From the NCBI GenBank assembly GCA_963691815.1, contig OY829655.1, positions 28,423,439 through 28,487,438 on the forward strand: a DNA stretch of 64,000 bases. The letters are read 5' to 3'. This stretch comes from Echiichthys vipera. Lineage: Eukaryota > Chordata > Actinopteri > Perciformes > Trachinidae. This document shows, in pieces, positions 22,651 through 35,523 of this stretch (the stretch's first letter is position 1; every line of letters begins with the position of its first letter). A model generated the notes under the pieces. The model was not told where the DNA came from. It ran no database searches and saw nothing but the letters and a program-made list of their open reading frames with translations. Made by a program: the position numbers and the translations under genes.

Positions 22651-23071
22651 TATAATCAATCAGCCAATCAAATCAACAGCACGAGTGGCTGGTGTAGGAG
22701 GGCTTCCTTGTGTTTACTGTTCTCTCTCGTGGGTGTTGTTGCTCTGGGCCGCCTCGCTGCAGGTCACCCCTTCTCATATTGGGCTGCCCCCAGGCCCTCC
22801 GGGGGGAGCTGGGCCATTATGACTTTATTATGTTTGTTGTTATTATTCTTTCTTTTTTTAATAATGTTTTATTTAGTTTTTGTGTTGTTTAGGGGGATCG
22901 TGCCCTCACACACACATCACCCCCACACCTCTCTGAGCCTATAAAGCCGCCCTAAAGGGCTAAATAAAATATAGAGGTTTAATCAGTGGACTGAGATTTT
23001 GGAATTCGTCATCGCGAACAAATGTGGAGTCACACGACTGTATATTTGTCATTTTTGAGGGCGAGGGTTGA
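22651..23071. other. No gene; unplaced repeat-like segment
   Basis: 22700-22975 has the look of a dispersed element ending in GGGCTAAATAAAATATAGAG, but no second copy is visible here to prove it. Confidence 0.35.
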
Positions 23072-23220
23072 TCATCTCATCTCATCTTCAGCCTCTTATC
23101 CGGGGTCGGGTCGCGGGGGCAGCAGCTTTAGCAGGGGACCCCAAACTTCCCTTTCCCGGGCCACATTAACCAGCTCTAACTGGGGGATCCTGAGGCGTTC
23201 CCAGGCCAGTCCTGGGTCTT
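23072..23220 (-). mobile_element. LINE 3' coding remnant with internal deletion
   Basis: Matches 48961-49130, but lacks about 28 bases between CCCAGGCCAG and TCCTGGGTCTT that are present in the longer copy. Confidence 0.7.
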
Positions 23221-23394
23221 TGCTTTCCTCAGCTCTCTTTTTGTCACAACTGTGCAGTAGAGCGACTGCAACACCGCCCCCGCTGCTCATTAGGGTTAAG
23301 GTTAAAAATCTCTTTTTTAAGGGTGTCCTGGTCGAGGTAGACAGCAGCAAAAGTAAAAGTTTCAGACACAGAAACATGTATAGTTCAATGGAAA

Positions 23395-23597
23395 CAGGCG
23401 CACATAAAATGACGTCAGAACCGCCGTAGGCCTCGTGCTCGTACACGTGCGCACACTCGTGCTCTTACATGTGCAAACGTGCTTTACAAAAGCCCACCTC
23501 TCCCAAACGGGCCGTGGACTTACACTGGTCAAACGGACTAGACTTTACCCCTAAAACCTGTTTGGGCACGGTACAGATGGACAGTGTGAGTGCGACC
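23395..23597 (-). mobile_element. PIF/Harbinger-like element, partial inverted copy
   Basis: Reverse of the left part of the element at 3678. It shares CACACGTCATTTTATGTGCG, GTACGAGCACGAG and GCTTTTGTAAAGC blocks (as complements) and ends GACAGTGTGAGTGCGACC. Only one terminus is present. Confidence 0.65.
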
Positions 23598-23605
23598 GTA
23601 GAGTG

Positions 23606-23672
23606 TGGTCCAGACCAACTCTAAAGGGTCCCGAGATAACCTCTGTTATGATTCGGCACTATAAATAAGATT
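23606..23672 (+). mobile_element. LINE-type 3' tail
   Basis: GTGTGGTC...CACTATAAATAAGATTAAATTGAT, diverged from the same tail family as 25577 and 47160. Confidence 0.5.
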
Positions 23673-24090
23673 AAATTGATCGGAAAAATAGGGCTAATCT
23701 TAGCAAGGGGGGGTTGAAAGTTGGGAAGGGACCTCGGCTCCTCTCCACTTTAAGCTTTGTCCTGATAACCGTGCAAGACGAAACATTGCAGGTTTGTAGC
23801 TGGGATCAAAACGAAGGCAGAGGTCAAAGACGGGTGTGGTCCCAGCCAAGGGCGCCAGAAGAAGTCGCGGCCCCTGGCCCCCCGTTTGGCGTCATGGGCG
23901 GTGTGATCCCATCTCAAGATGCTCTCTAGATACTGCAATGTGTTGTGTAGCCGCCGTATTGTTATTCCAGTCACTTTCCAGAGTTTCTCAATCTCTCGCT
24001 TCCACTTGAGAGCACGCTGTTGGTTAATTGGATTCCCTTTTTTTCCCCCTCGGCCAGCAAGAGGAGACATGCCAGCTCGTGACAGGGGCA

Positions 24091-24151
<61 letters not shown>

Positions 24152-24694
24152 GCATAGCAGATCCATTAGCGTTTGTCTTAGTATATGCTAATTATAATTG
24201 CTGTCCACGTGTCCTTGTACTGTAATTACTATCGTTACGATGATGGAGTTGATTGAGTGTCGACGTGAGTGGGAGGAATTATTTTTAGAGAGCAGGAACC
24301 ATTAACACCATTCACCGGCTTTTATTGTGAATGTGATCAGCAGATGCGTCAGTCTTCTCAAGCATGTGTAAATGAACATTAACACGTATTAATAAATGCA
24401 ACGTGTTTGCAGATTTGTGTGGAAAAACCTTCACACTGGATGAGACGGCGCAGTGAGCATCCAGCAACCAGCAAATTAGGTTTTTAATTTCTCTTCTTTT
24501 TTTGCAAACCTTCTTCCCTGGTTTACATTAATCCTGAACTTTATACATTTTGCATGATTTATATGAAGTGCAGCACTACTGTACATGTTCGAGCAGACGG
24601 AAACAGTCCCAGATACTCACACAGTCACAGATCACACGGGTATTTTCACTAGAACATCTGGCACGTAATGAGTGGAGCCGAGCCGGTATATACA

Positions 24695-24737
<43 letters not shown>

Positions 24738-25576
24738 GCATACTGCAAGGCTGATGGGGAATGGTAATGGGGCGTTTTAGGCGAGCGCGAAAGGCGAAAA
24801 CAAGAGGAGGAAGCTGGCTGAATCTGAAATTACATGAGAGATAGTAAACATGGCAGACAACAAGAACTGGATGGAGTTGCCACAAATACATCTATTCACA
24901 AAAACAACAACAATCAGGTAAAAAGGTAAAAGTAATATTCCCAGCATCAGGAATAGGGGATGCAGGTGGGGTTTGAAATAACGGCGAACGTGTCTGGAGT
25001 GGAGAAATCCCCACAGTGAAGGCTAAAATATCCTGAGTGGACAAATGTTTTATGCACAAAGGAAACTTTTGGAAAGAGAACTTCAAACTCACGATCCTCA
25101 AAAGGAAGAGATTTTTTTTAGCAGATGGTAAAAAAAAAAAAAAAAAAAATCTTTGACCTTTTTGTTGATACTGGCAGGCAAAGGGAAGGTTCAGATTAAC
25201 CGTGACCACTCGGTTGCTATAGCAGCAACAACTACTGGCAAAGTTTCCTCCGCGGTTCAACCGACATTGATGCTTTCCAGCAAATATCAAAAGGCGACTT
25301 TGATCCACTCCCCAAACTGTGGCTGAACTGAACAAAGTGCAGACAACTTTCATGTTACCTACTGAGAAAAGCAACTCTTCTGCGTTAGCATACCAAGAAT
25401 GTAAACGCCTTTGCATTTCCTATGCGTGAAAACAACAATGGAAACGTAGATCAGCCGTAGAAAAAACCTAATATTCGGCTCAACAGTCGGGATTTGAGCC
25501 CTCGTCTTTAGGACAAAGCTGACTGTTCCTTACATGATTCACATACAGAACAATCACAAGACGTATTCAGTCAGAG
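23673..25576. other. No gene; CA array 24093-24149, TA array 24698-24736, poly-A 25130-25149
   Basis: Three simple repeats are the only structured elements. A 174-residue minus-strand ORF (24892-25416) includes the poly-A run as poly-Phe and has no domain. Confidence 0.55.
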
Positions 25577-25656
25577 TGTGGTCTTTACCTACTCTGTAAA
25601 GTGTCTTTAGATCACTTTTTTAAAGATATGTCACTATAAATAAAATTGAATTGAAT
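25577..25656 (+). mobile_element. LINE-type 3' tail
   Basis: GTGTGGTCTTTACCTACTCT, AAAGTGTC, then ATAAATAAAATTGAATTGAA. Same family as 47160-47258 and, inverted, 16790. Confidence 0.7.
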
Positions 25657-28600
25657 TATTCTGCCACCAGCGGTTGGTTTCAGTTTGATGTTCTGTTGCT
25701 AATGGCAGCCAGACAAACTTTCATGACGTTTACGTGTTGCTAATACAACTAAAAATGGGCGTCAGTACGATGTATGCCCATCTTAACTGTTCATTTACCT
25801 TTGGGCTAACCCCTTTACTTCTTTTACCTCTGCTCTGTTTGTATCTAAATCCTCTCCTGACCGATAGATTGTCCCAAAAATACTCTAATCACATGTTTTG
25901 TAGAACTATGCTCCAGAAAACTGCGACATTTTATCTGGATTATGGCATTCTTTAGATTTATTCTACCAGAACTGTCTCAAGCCATTTTTTCGCCATTGGA
26001 AAATAGTGATTTATATGTATATTAAATTGTACATTAAAACCCTGATATATAGATTAAGATTGGGAGGATTTATGTCGAGAAGCCCTCTCAGGAGGAGGTT
26101 GGTCAGTTAGATGTTTAGTACAGTAGTCTGAAAGTTTCATACACCTTCATATATGACACATCTATGGTAGTATTAGTTTTACCAGTTAGCTAGCAGGCTT
26201 ATTAGCATCGCAAGCTATCCAGAATTAGCAAACATTTTTAAGCTTGATGGAGAAAGACATCCTGAAATAAACATATTCGCCTGACGTAAAGTCCTAATAC
26301 TTCTGGATAATCCAATAATGAGTTAGGGTTGGAATTTGATTTTAGTATAATATTCATAAAGTTGGCTGTATATGCACCTTGATATAGTAGGCTGAGTAGT
26401 TTTACCAGCTAGCTAGCTATCTTAGGGGTCATCCCTATGTTCCCCGGTCGCAGCCTCTGCCTTCGCGGATTTAATTCAGCAGTTTGGTACGGATAGAGGT
26501 TACAGTTAGGGTGAGGGGCAGGGTTAGGGTCTACCTTGGCCTATTTTCGGCACAGAATTCGGCACTGATTGCGGGAAAAATAACAGACAAAGCAAAGAAC
26601 ATAAGGATCTTTTTTTTTTCCACATACAAAGCGGGGAACAAAGGGCGCAGGGAAACATAGGTATGCTCCCCTATCTAATTAGCATAGCTTGTTTTGTTTA
26701 GATTGTAAGTTTTGGATTCATCTCTCCCAACAGTGTGTTGGTTCATGCATCCCCATCATCCTGCAGATGCTAAACTCATCCAAGTGTTTTAATGTGACAG
26801 CAGATTGACTTTCTTCCGTGGCATTCGCTTTTCTGGCGATACTTTAGACGGTATGATACACGAGGGCCAATGCCAGTTATTTGGCAGCTAGTGTATTCTC
26901 TTGTTGATTTCTCGTCTTAAGCACACACACACAACACACACAATAAGAGCAGACAACCCTCACATATTGTGGTATAAATAAATGTAATTTGCAGCTTTTT
27001 TTACACCTGCAATAACTCTAATAAGATGCAGCTCCTGCCTAAGTCTGTTTTTTCACTGTGAGACGGAGGAAAAAAACAGCAGTGGAGGAAACAGGGAGCT
27101 GTATTTGGGCCGACAGCTCGGTGGATCAGCCCACAGGCAGCCAAATGTGGGAGTTGTCGTGGGTTCGCGGTGGTCTCGTAGCGTTCTGTATATTTCTACC
27201 CTGTCTGGAGTCTGGAGCCGCCACAGGAAGCGTCTCATCAGTGGATGTTGGCGGGCAGACTCTGCTGAAAAGTACTGAAGCTCCGACCTGTCACATGGCG
27301 AGACTCACTTCTGTATATAGAGGGGTCTTTTTCTTGTCACTCTTCTGGAAAAGCTGAAATATGTTCCTGTGGTTTTCTCCCTGGTTTGTCCACTAATTGA
27401 CATTTAAGAAGCCTCAATTAGCCTGAATTAGCTTCACGTCTTACTGTCGCAGGTTTTTATTGTACTCTAATTAGTTTCTAAAGTCGGCTTCAGTCTCAAA
27501 AACAGAGCGATCTCTGATAAATCCTGCTCGTCTGTGTGAGTCACAAGCCTCTCCGTGAACTGGCACGCAGAAAAGTGCAGCTGCATATGCACCATATGTT
27601 CATATGAGGTGGAAATATAGCAGTGCGGCAGCCATTATACGCATCTTTGCATCGAATCCTTTGTCGTATTTGAGTCAAGTATCTCACATACAGGAAGTTA
27701 AAAGTATGCTTATAAAGAGCATCTCATACCCCACAGCTCATTAACTCAGAAGTTTGGTGCAAAAGAAACTTTGTCTCCACCTTTTCTTTATGCTAAAAAC
27801 AGTCCCTGTGCTCCCCGGAGTTTGTGTAGGTGGCCCTGAAGTCAAAACAGAGAATAGTGAATCTAATGAATAAGCAGTGGAGGTGATTCTAACCACTTCA
27901 TCTCATTTCTCTGGTTTGTTAGACGTGTGTGCGCGTGTTGGTGTGTGTGTCTGTCACACCGTCTCGGGGACAAAGGAGGGAGAAATTCAAATAGATGGAG
28001 GGCAACAGTTGGTGAATGGGATACATGTGAATCCATCTGTGGTGATTTAAAATGAGTACCAGCTGTAAGGCTGTTACCAACATGGAGTCATTACTTTATT
28101 TCTATCATTTCATTAACATCAAACTGATAGAGGTTCGCTCATTACAACTTGAGCCTGACTGGTACTGTATATTTTCTGCCCAATTTAGCATGATTGGTAT
28201 GGATAATTATGCACAGTAACCTCCACATACACAGATGGAGCCTTCTCATGGTCTGCACAGCTCGGCTTTGCAGAAGATGAATGTTGAAATTAACCATTAA
28301 CTGTATATAAAAGTGAAGGATGTAGCCACCGTCACCCCTTAGTTTGTGGACTACCATTTGCAATTTTCTTTTCCTAGGATTGGGAAAGCATGACCTGCTC
28401 TTCTTTGCTTCTGATTGGCTAGTGCTTGTTTCCTTTGTCGGTTGGATTGGTGAGGATTAGGACAAAGATATCAGGGTAAGCCAATCAGAGACAGAGTAGG
28501 GAACATAGCGGCAGAGTAGGTTGGATCATGCCTTCGCCATCTTGGGAAAAAAACATTTGGAAGCCAAGAGATTAGCATGTAGGCCGCCGCCATCTTGTTT

Positions 28601-29330
28601 TTTTGAAACCGGACGTGACCATATTTGGACAAGAGGGTGGGGCTGGGAAGACTGTTTATATCTGTCATTTATGGCGCTAAGCTAAACGCTAAAGAGGGAA
28701 ACTGACAGTTTTTCCAAGCAGTTGACGCAAGTTATCTGGTGGACTGTTGCCACTTGGTGAGGTGGGAGCTCCGGTCTCTTGCGCTGTTCACTGCAGTGAC
28801 ACAGAATTGCCAAATTGACAGTTTCCTGTAATAGACCCTTTCACAGCAGACGTTTTGACTTGTCAAAGCAGAAATAGCACAGGTGGAGTTAATAACAATA
28901 ATGACGGTTCAAGAGCTCCGGTAGTGTGCATGCTCAATCACTTAGATGGCTTATTGGGACAAGTAATGGTTAGCGAGGGTGTTTATGCCTGTGCTTTTTC
29001 CTGATATATATCTGTGAAAAGGGTCTGTTACCAGCTAACGTTAGCAACCGACAATCGAACTGAAGCAACACATTCTCAGATGACCATGTTTTTAAAATCA
29101 ACCTTGAGGAAGTGAAAACACTGTGAGGGCAAAAGTCCTGAGACTTTAACACAACACTCGAAAACGAGTTCATGGCTATTTTAATGTACACAGTGGCGTG
29201 TATGTATCGCCAAACTTCTAACCTATCGCTAGCACCGCCACCTGTCAATCACAAAGTAGCCCTGCCCTTAAGCATCCCCTGCTTTCCGGTCTATTTAACT
29301 CTAAATGGGACCGTAATTTACTAAATGGAC
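25657..29330. other. No gene recognised in 3.7 kb
   Basis: No long ORF, domain or large repeat is supported. Short similar segments with GTTTTACCAG and GCTAGCTAG occur at 26177 and 26398. A CCGCCGCCATCTTG motif at 28585 probably belongs to a dispersed repeat. Confidence 0.45.
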
Positions 29331-29500
29331 ATCATGTTGTACTGAAGAAGACTTGAAACTAGAGATTAAGAGCATGAACTCATCAGGAAAATGTTTAAAT
29401 CAAGTGAGAAATAGGCTTATACTCTCATTGACTTCTATACAATCACACTTCTTTATGGAGGCGGAGCCCTGCTGGACATTAGAGATTATGCAGCTTTAAG
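29331..29500 (+). repeat. Dispersed repeat, copy 2
   Basis: Homologue of 241-427 in the same orientation, with indels. Confidence 0.7.
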
Positions 29501-30889
29501 GCACCTTACACATATATCAAAAAGGTTGTATTACCAGCATGACTGTTCTGGTTTGGCTAAAGTTTACTTTAGTCAAAAGTCGGGAAAGGGTCAGCTCCAG
29601 GACAGTCACATCATCTTACTGTGGATGAGGCAGGCAGAATGAAGTGCTAGGTGAATGCAAAGTAGACATCTGGCAGACAGAGTGCAGACCGGCTGCTGGA
29701 CTAATCAGGGGAATGTGGAGCAGGTGAGTAAGTGTGGAGAGGGAGCGGCTGGATCTGCAGTGACAGGCAGAGTCAGTCCATGCTGCACTAACGGAGTAGA
29801 TGTTTAGGCTCTGGCTGCGGGGTCAGAATAACATCAAATTTGAATTTTCCCTCATAAAGTGCTACCATCAACTACCTGCTCCTTTATTTCCAGCTTTATA
29901 AACATCCTGGGAGAGCATTTGCTGTGTGTTTCAGCCATTACTCTTATTTTTATCATAACATAGCGCTAATTTATCATACTGTTTACCATGATCTGGATGA
30001 ATACTAGATTCTGATTGGTTGCAGGGTGTCCAGCCGCGGACTGGGTAATCCAACAGGGCAACAACTATTGATATGTCAAGTGCAAGTGTAATGTAGCACG
30101 TTATTGGCAATTCCCATTATGTGTTAGCATTGAGCTAACAGACTTTTGAATTATTTTTATTTATTGTAACTCAGTAAAATGAACAGTAACATCTAAAAGA
30201 CGACGCACTTATTATTTTCCTTGTGGTTGTAGCAGTTATGCTAGCTATAGGAGTTAGGATGATATGATATTTGAGAAGCTAATTTCCGTTGGCACATTAA
30301 TGGTAATTCCCATAATGTGTTAGCATTGAGCTAACGCCTGTGTCCACTTTGGGCTTCATAAAAAGGCTCAGTTTTTCCAATCGGCAGCTTGTAAAAAACT
30401 AACAAAAGAATCTTAAACTCCTTAAACTGTTCAATGCTCCAAGTCCATAATTTATTATTACCTGAATTACAGTCTTTTCACATCATTTTCCAGCATACAT
30501 GATGTGTTATTAATCAAATCTCTGAATTTAGGCTACTTTACCCAGACTTTAAAGCTACTTAGTTTCTACACATTTTGAGTGGTAAAGCTGCCGTCGTTAG
30601 ATGTCGAGCTAGAGTGCAAAACTTGACAGGTTTTTATATAGAAAATGTGTCACATTGGCAGCCAGGCAAAGGCTGCAATTTAACTTCCTGTCTATGTGAA
30701 ACCGAGGGGTAATATTCCTCCTGGGTCGCGTGGGTATTTTTAAAAGTGTTGCTTTTGTCACAATATAATTGAAGTGTTGTTATTACTCAGTGTAAATGTA
30801 TGGAAGTTAAATAAAAATGATTTAGCAAGCTTTCACATTATCATCAATTTAAAGTTAGTTTAAAACTAGGTGCAGTAAGATGAGGCAGG
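29501..30889. other. No gene; short duplication at 30096 and 30291
   Basis: A 45-bp segment around ATGTGTTAGCATTGAGCTAA is repeated about 195 bp apart. No ORF or element is recognised. Confidence 0.5.
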
Positions 30890-31365
30890 ATGATACAGAG
30901 TAGGGAGTGTTTTACGGGAAGTGGCTGTTAATTGGAGGAACAGTGTGACCAGGGGTCGGAGGAGAGCCAGTCTGGGAGTGAGACAGCCCAAAGCCTGAAC
31001 CAGGGACCGCCTCAGCAACATTCTGAACCAATCACAACAACCCAATGAACTTTATCGCTGTATAAACTCTTTGTGAAGGAGGAGCTCCGCGCTCTTTCTG
31101 ACTCATTGTTCGCAGATAACTGCTTGGCTGAAAGCCACGATGACCCAATGAACTTTATCGCTGTATAAATCCTTTGTGAAGGAGGAGCTCTGCGCTCTTT
31201 CTGACTCATTGTCCGCAGATAACTGCTTGGCTGAAAGCCAAGATGACTGTGATTTCTGACCCCAGAGAGGCCAAGAAGAATATTCTTTTGTTTTTATAAT
31301 AAACTTTTTAAACTTTAAGAAGTATGGCTTTCCTTGAGTAAGAACATTCGCACAACAGTTGACCT
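30890..31365 (+). mobile_element. LTR-like sequence with duplicated promoter segment
   Basis: Resembles a solo long terminal repeat of a retrovirus-like element. A TATA-type CTGTATAAA sits after an AACCAATCACAAC segment, and a polyadenylation signal (AATAAACTTT) lies near 31299, followed by sequence ending ACATTCGCACAACA. A segment of about 113 bp with CCCAATGAACTTTATCGCTG is present twice (31035 and 31145), so there are two TATA-like boxes. No gag, pol or env coding sequence is seen in the window, and both boundaries are approximate. Function as an LTR is inferred. Confidence 0.45.
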
Positions 31366-32407
31366 CATGGACAACTCCGCCCAAGTCACGCCTATGCCGC
31401 ATCAACTCTATTTACATGGATAGCAAACCGCAAATGCGTTTAGGGTCTGGGCCATCACATTAGGGTGCTAAACCAGGCCGGCATTATACCTTGGTCTGTA
31501 TGAATTTGCGGATCAATCCGCAAAAAAGGCAGCCAAATTACTGTCTTCCTCTCCTTTGCAAAAACACCTATTGTTAGCATGGATATGATCAAGGTCAGTG
31601 AAAAACGAGGGTTAAATGATAATGTCAACATGACACCTTTGTGATTAGATGTTAATCTGCAGTGGCTGTGTTGGACACTTCACTCGACTTTCACACGGAT
31701 GTTGCCACATTGAATATGATGAATAATGCACAATATCTGCATCCAAATGTAACTCGTAGGGCACGGGCTGTTCTGTATTCACAGCATTTTACAGTTTTTC
31801 TCATTGGCTTGAACGCATTTGTAAAACAGGTCACACACAGGTCTGAAGTCTCCGGCTAAAATGCCACATTTTGTTCGCAAAATGCTCCAAACACCCACAA
31901 AAAAAGCTTTAAAAACATGCAGCAAAAGCTATTTCTTGTAGTCAAACGTCAATCATTACACAATGGTAAACAAAATACAGCTATCAGTATGAACCGGTTC
32001 AACCTTCATTTTCAGAATATGTGTTTGTTGATACTTTACATCGTTATAATTTGTGCCAAATAAACAGATCACAGCATGAATTGTATTATTTTCTCCAGAG
32101 AGGATTTTAGATAAACTGTGCTGCACTATGCACCTTTTTCGTATGGTGCCCTGTTGAAATACTGTTAAAAAAGGGAGGAAAAAAGCTGAAAGACACATTT
32201 TCTAAGACATTTTTCTTCAGTCATTTTATTCCCGTGTGCAGGTTTTTCTCTGCCCATGAACCTTCAGTCGGCACCGAGACTAGACAAGCTAAGACTTTCA
32301 TTGTGCTGCAGCTTTTGTACAGTTTCCTTTATTCACCAAAGAACCAACAGGAAAAGTTTCACAGGTGCATTAGAGATTTCTAAGTCTGAAATTAATATAT
32401 ATATAAG

Positions 32408-32447
<40 letters not shown>

Positions 32448-33659
32448 CTTCTGAATAGATTTCCCTTTATTTAACACAGTTAATCCAGTCGTTTGGGGTC
32501 TTTCTATGAGATCTGTGAAAAAAAAGTGTTCACGTCTGATGTGCTTAGGAAGTTATTATGAAGCTCAAGTGGATCAAAGTTTCATTAAGCGTGTCTTAGA
32601 GATCGGGGAAAGGGGAAAGTGTTCAGACAGAGAACTCGTAGGCCGACAGCAGAGCCACCATAACCCATCAACACTTGTGCAGAGCAGCAGGTGTCACGCT
32701 CAGCATGGGGCGGGGGGGCGTCGTCTGTCACTGACCTGCACCGGCCTGGCGACACAAAGTTGTTAATGTAAAGTATAAGCCTCAAAATGTATGATTGCAT
32801 GTTACTGCATGTCAGTTTCCGTCACCATAGCAACCTCAGAGTATCTATGCTGCCCGAGAAGGACTCGAGTTGTTGTGAAAATGTTGACTTGGTCTCTGCT
32901 GCTCAACTTGTCCGGAGGGCTAAAAGCTGAGGATCAAGACCTTGCGGATCAATAAATATCCGATCAATCTTGTGATATGCATAGTTTTGCATTTTGCAGC
33001 ACTGGCAAACTGCTCTGAATAATCAATAATGTGGCAGAAGATGCACACGCAGAGTCTCCAGAATGTAATACATTCATCTTAAGACAATGCAGCTCACTTA
33101 ATCCAATGATCCCAAATCACATTAGATAGAGCTTCAAACTCAGCATTCTGCCATTTTATTATCTTTTTTAGTTTAGGGGGTTAAACTTCCCCGTACCTAA
33201 AGCAGGCAGGAGACAACAACTAAAGCAAAAACTATTTATTTTCCCCCCATTAACAAGGAAAAACAAGCTATAAATACTGGGGAAACTGGGCTGAACGCGA
33301 GCAGTAAACATGCAGCTTTGACAAAGGAAAACTTGACGATCAACTGACAAACAAAAAAAGAAGGTATTTATAGACGGGACTAATCACAAGAACAAGACGC
33401 AGCTGGAGAGAGGAGGGAACTGGAATACAGAGAGACACTGATAGGATAACGAGACAACGAGGACCAGCTGACGAGGGTCAGGTGTGCAAGTGAGGACATG
33501 CTGGGCGACAGGAACACAGAAAAACTGGGAACTAATAAAAAACTGATAAAAACAAAAAGTAGAATCAAACGGTTAAATACCTAAGGAAGTACTAAACTAC
33601 TGGAACCAGCTACATGTTCTCCCACTGAACACATTTGCAATTATATGTTTGAATATATT
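31366..33659. other. No gene; TA microsatellite at 32410-32443
   Basis: Only short ORFs are seen. 33150-33560 is purine-rich with AACAAG/GACAAG motifs and may be an interspersed repeat, but no second copy is seen. Confidence 0.45.
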
Positions 33660-34043
33660 TATTTAGCTCTTCATTACACTACTACACTACACTTCACCGC
33701 ACTTTACTGTAACTTAGTTCAGTGAGAAATGCTGCTACACTTTAACACTGTTATCACTTATCGCTCCTTCTCACTTCTTTAGTTTGTACTTATTTTATTT
33801 CAATATGCTGCTAAACTGCACGCTGCGTATTGTTGTATATTGTATGAACCTACGTTTAACCACAATGTCTGTTGCACTCTGTCACATTTAGCTATTGTTT
33901 GATTTATTTGACGTTAGCTTTATTTTGATTTGATTATGTTTTTATGCTTATTGTCACTCTGATCCTTTCATCTTTGTATTGAAACTGTTGCACAATAATT
34001 TCCCTCGGGATAAATAAAGCTTCTTCAATCTTGAATCTTGAAT
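33660..34043 (+). mobile_element. LINE-type 3' end
   Basis: Ends in TTTCCCTCGGGATAAATAAA followed by a CTTGAATCTTGAAT short tandem tail, typical of fish CR1/L2-like 3' ends. No coding part is visible. Confidence 0.6.
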
Positions 34044-35043
34044 TCTATTGGGGGTAATTTAGACATTTGACATAAAAAAACATATAATTTAACACATTTA
34101 GCCTAGCCTATATCTTTGAGTGTATGTAATTTTGGTTTATTTATTTCAGTTGATTTTATAAACAGTGTTTAATAAAGTCAAATATTATGGCAGCATCCCA
34201 TCAGGTCAGGGTTACAGAAAACTGTAGTTAAGCCACAACTTCGTCTTTAGCCTGAAGGTTAGCCTCACAGTTAATCCGGACAGACAGGCTAACCTATTAC
34301 TGATTTAAGCATTTTTTGGACATTTCAACCTTTTCTTTCTTTCTTTTTTTTAAAATTTTGTCCACATACTATGACTTTTTGTTTTTGGACAAACCTTTCC
34401 GTGACTTTATTCCATAAATTCTGCCATTACTGCTTTAGACAGGCACTCGTATGACTGACTGGACATTAAAAATTACATTTCTGACTTTTTTTTGTCTTGT
34501 TCGACTAAACTCTGACTTTATAAAGTACAGTCTGTTAAAAATATAGAGTAAGTCGAAGTAAAGTCAAAAAATGGTATTTATGGGATAGCGTTTTTACCGC
34601 TATAGCCTATGGAGGAGGCGGTTTGCGGAGGAGGCGGTTGCGCCCAACGTAGAGGCGTGCAGCGCACAGATTTCCCTCCCTGCCGCTGCGCTCAAAGTTA
34701 AAATCTGTTGAACCTTGTTGCCGCTGACCTTTCAAAAGTGCAACCAATGAGATAGAAGCTTTGAGTGTGACGTTTACGTTTCCTAGGCAGCCAGAGAGCG
34801 ACATCAAGCCAGTTAGAAAGATGGAGGAAAAACTTGTTTGTGTGTCCGAGTTTCCCGAATTATTTAACATTACATTAAAGTCAAATCACGATCTCAGAAG
34901 AAAAAGTAATGATGGAGGTTTATCAGCATCACACCAGGTAAATGGTTGTTTTAATATTAACGCTGATTTAGCCGTTTACTGGGTCTCTGCGCCCAACCTC
35001 ACGGTGAGCCCAGCGCAAAAAGCTCATGTGAAGGCCCCTTTAG
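34044..35043. other. No gene recognised
   Basis: AT-rich at the left. A 99-residue plus-strand ORF at 34761-35060 has no domain. It starts near ATGGAGGAAAAACTTG and could be a small exon, but there is no support. Confidence 0.4.
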
Positions 35044-35523
35044 CCTCACAGTTAATCTGACATTTTGTCAAACAGTTATCCAGCAGTTAGCTCAACAGTT
35101 AGCCTGAAAGTTAGCCTGACAGTTAGCCTCCCAGTTATCCAGCAGTTAGCCTGACAGTTAACCTGAAAGTTAGCCTGACAGTTAGCCTCACAGTTAGTCC
35201 GACAGTTAGCCTCAGTTAACCTGAAAGTTAGCCTGACAGTTAGCCTGACAGTTATCCTGACAGTTAACCTGACAGTAAGCCTCACAGTTATCCTGCAGTT
35301 AGCCTGAAAGTTAGCCTGACAGTTAGCCTCACAGTTATCCTGACAGTTAACCTGAAAGTTAGCCTTACAGTTAGCCTCCCAATTATCCAGCAGTTAGCCT
35401 GACAGTTAGCCTGACAGTAAGCCTCACAGTTATCCTGCAGTTAGCCTCACAGTTAACCTGACCGTTAGCCTGACAGTTAGCCTCACAGTTAACCTGACCG
35501 TTAGCCTGACAGTTAGCCTCACG
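35044..35523. repeat. 12-bp minisatellite (CAGTTAGCCTGA)
   Basis: About 40 degenerate units of CAGTTAGCCTGA, CAGTTAGCCTCA and CAGTTAACCTGA, with some units shortened to 10-11 bp. The array keeps a minus-strand frame partly open, giving an R-L-T-V repeat that is not a credible protein. Confidence 0.95.

Noticed and set aside
24892..25416. 174-residue ORF as a possible gene
   Set aside because: It reads through a poly-A run as poly-Phe and has no recognisable domain.
26512..26535. Telomere-like GGGTTAGGG
   Set aside because: Only a single short match, with no tandem TTAGGG run.
35076..35285. R-L-T-V repeat protein
   Set aside because: Product of the 12-bp minisatellite. The unit length varies, so the frame breaks elsewhere in the array.
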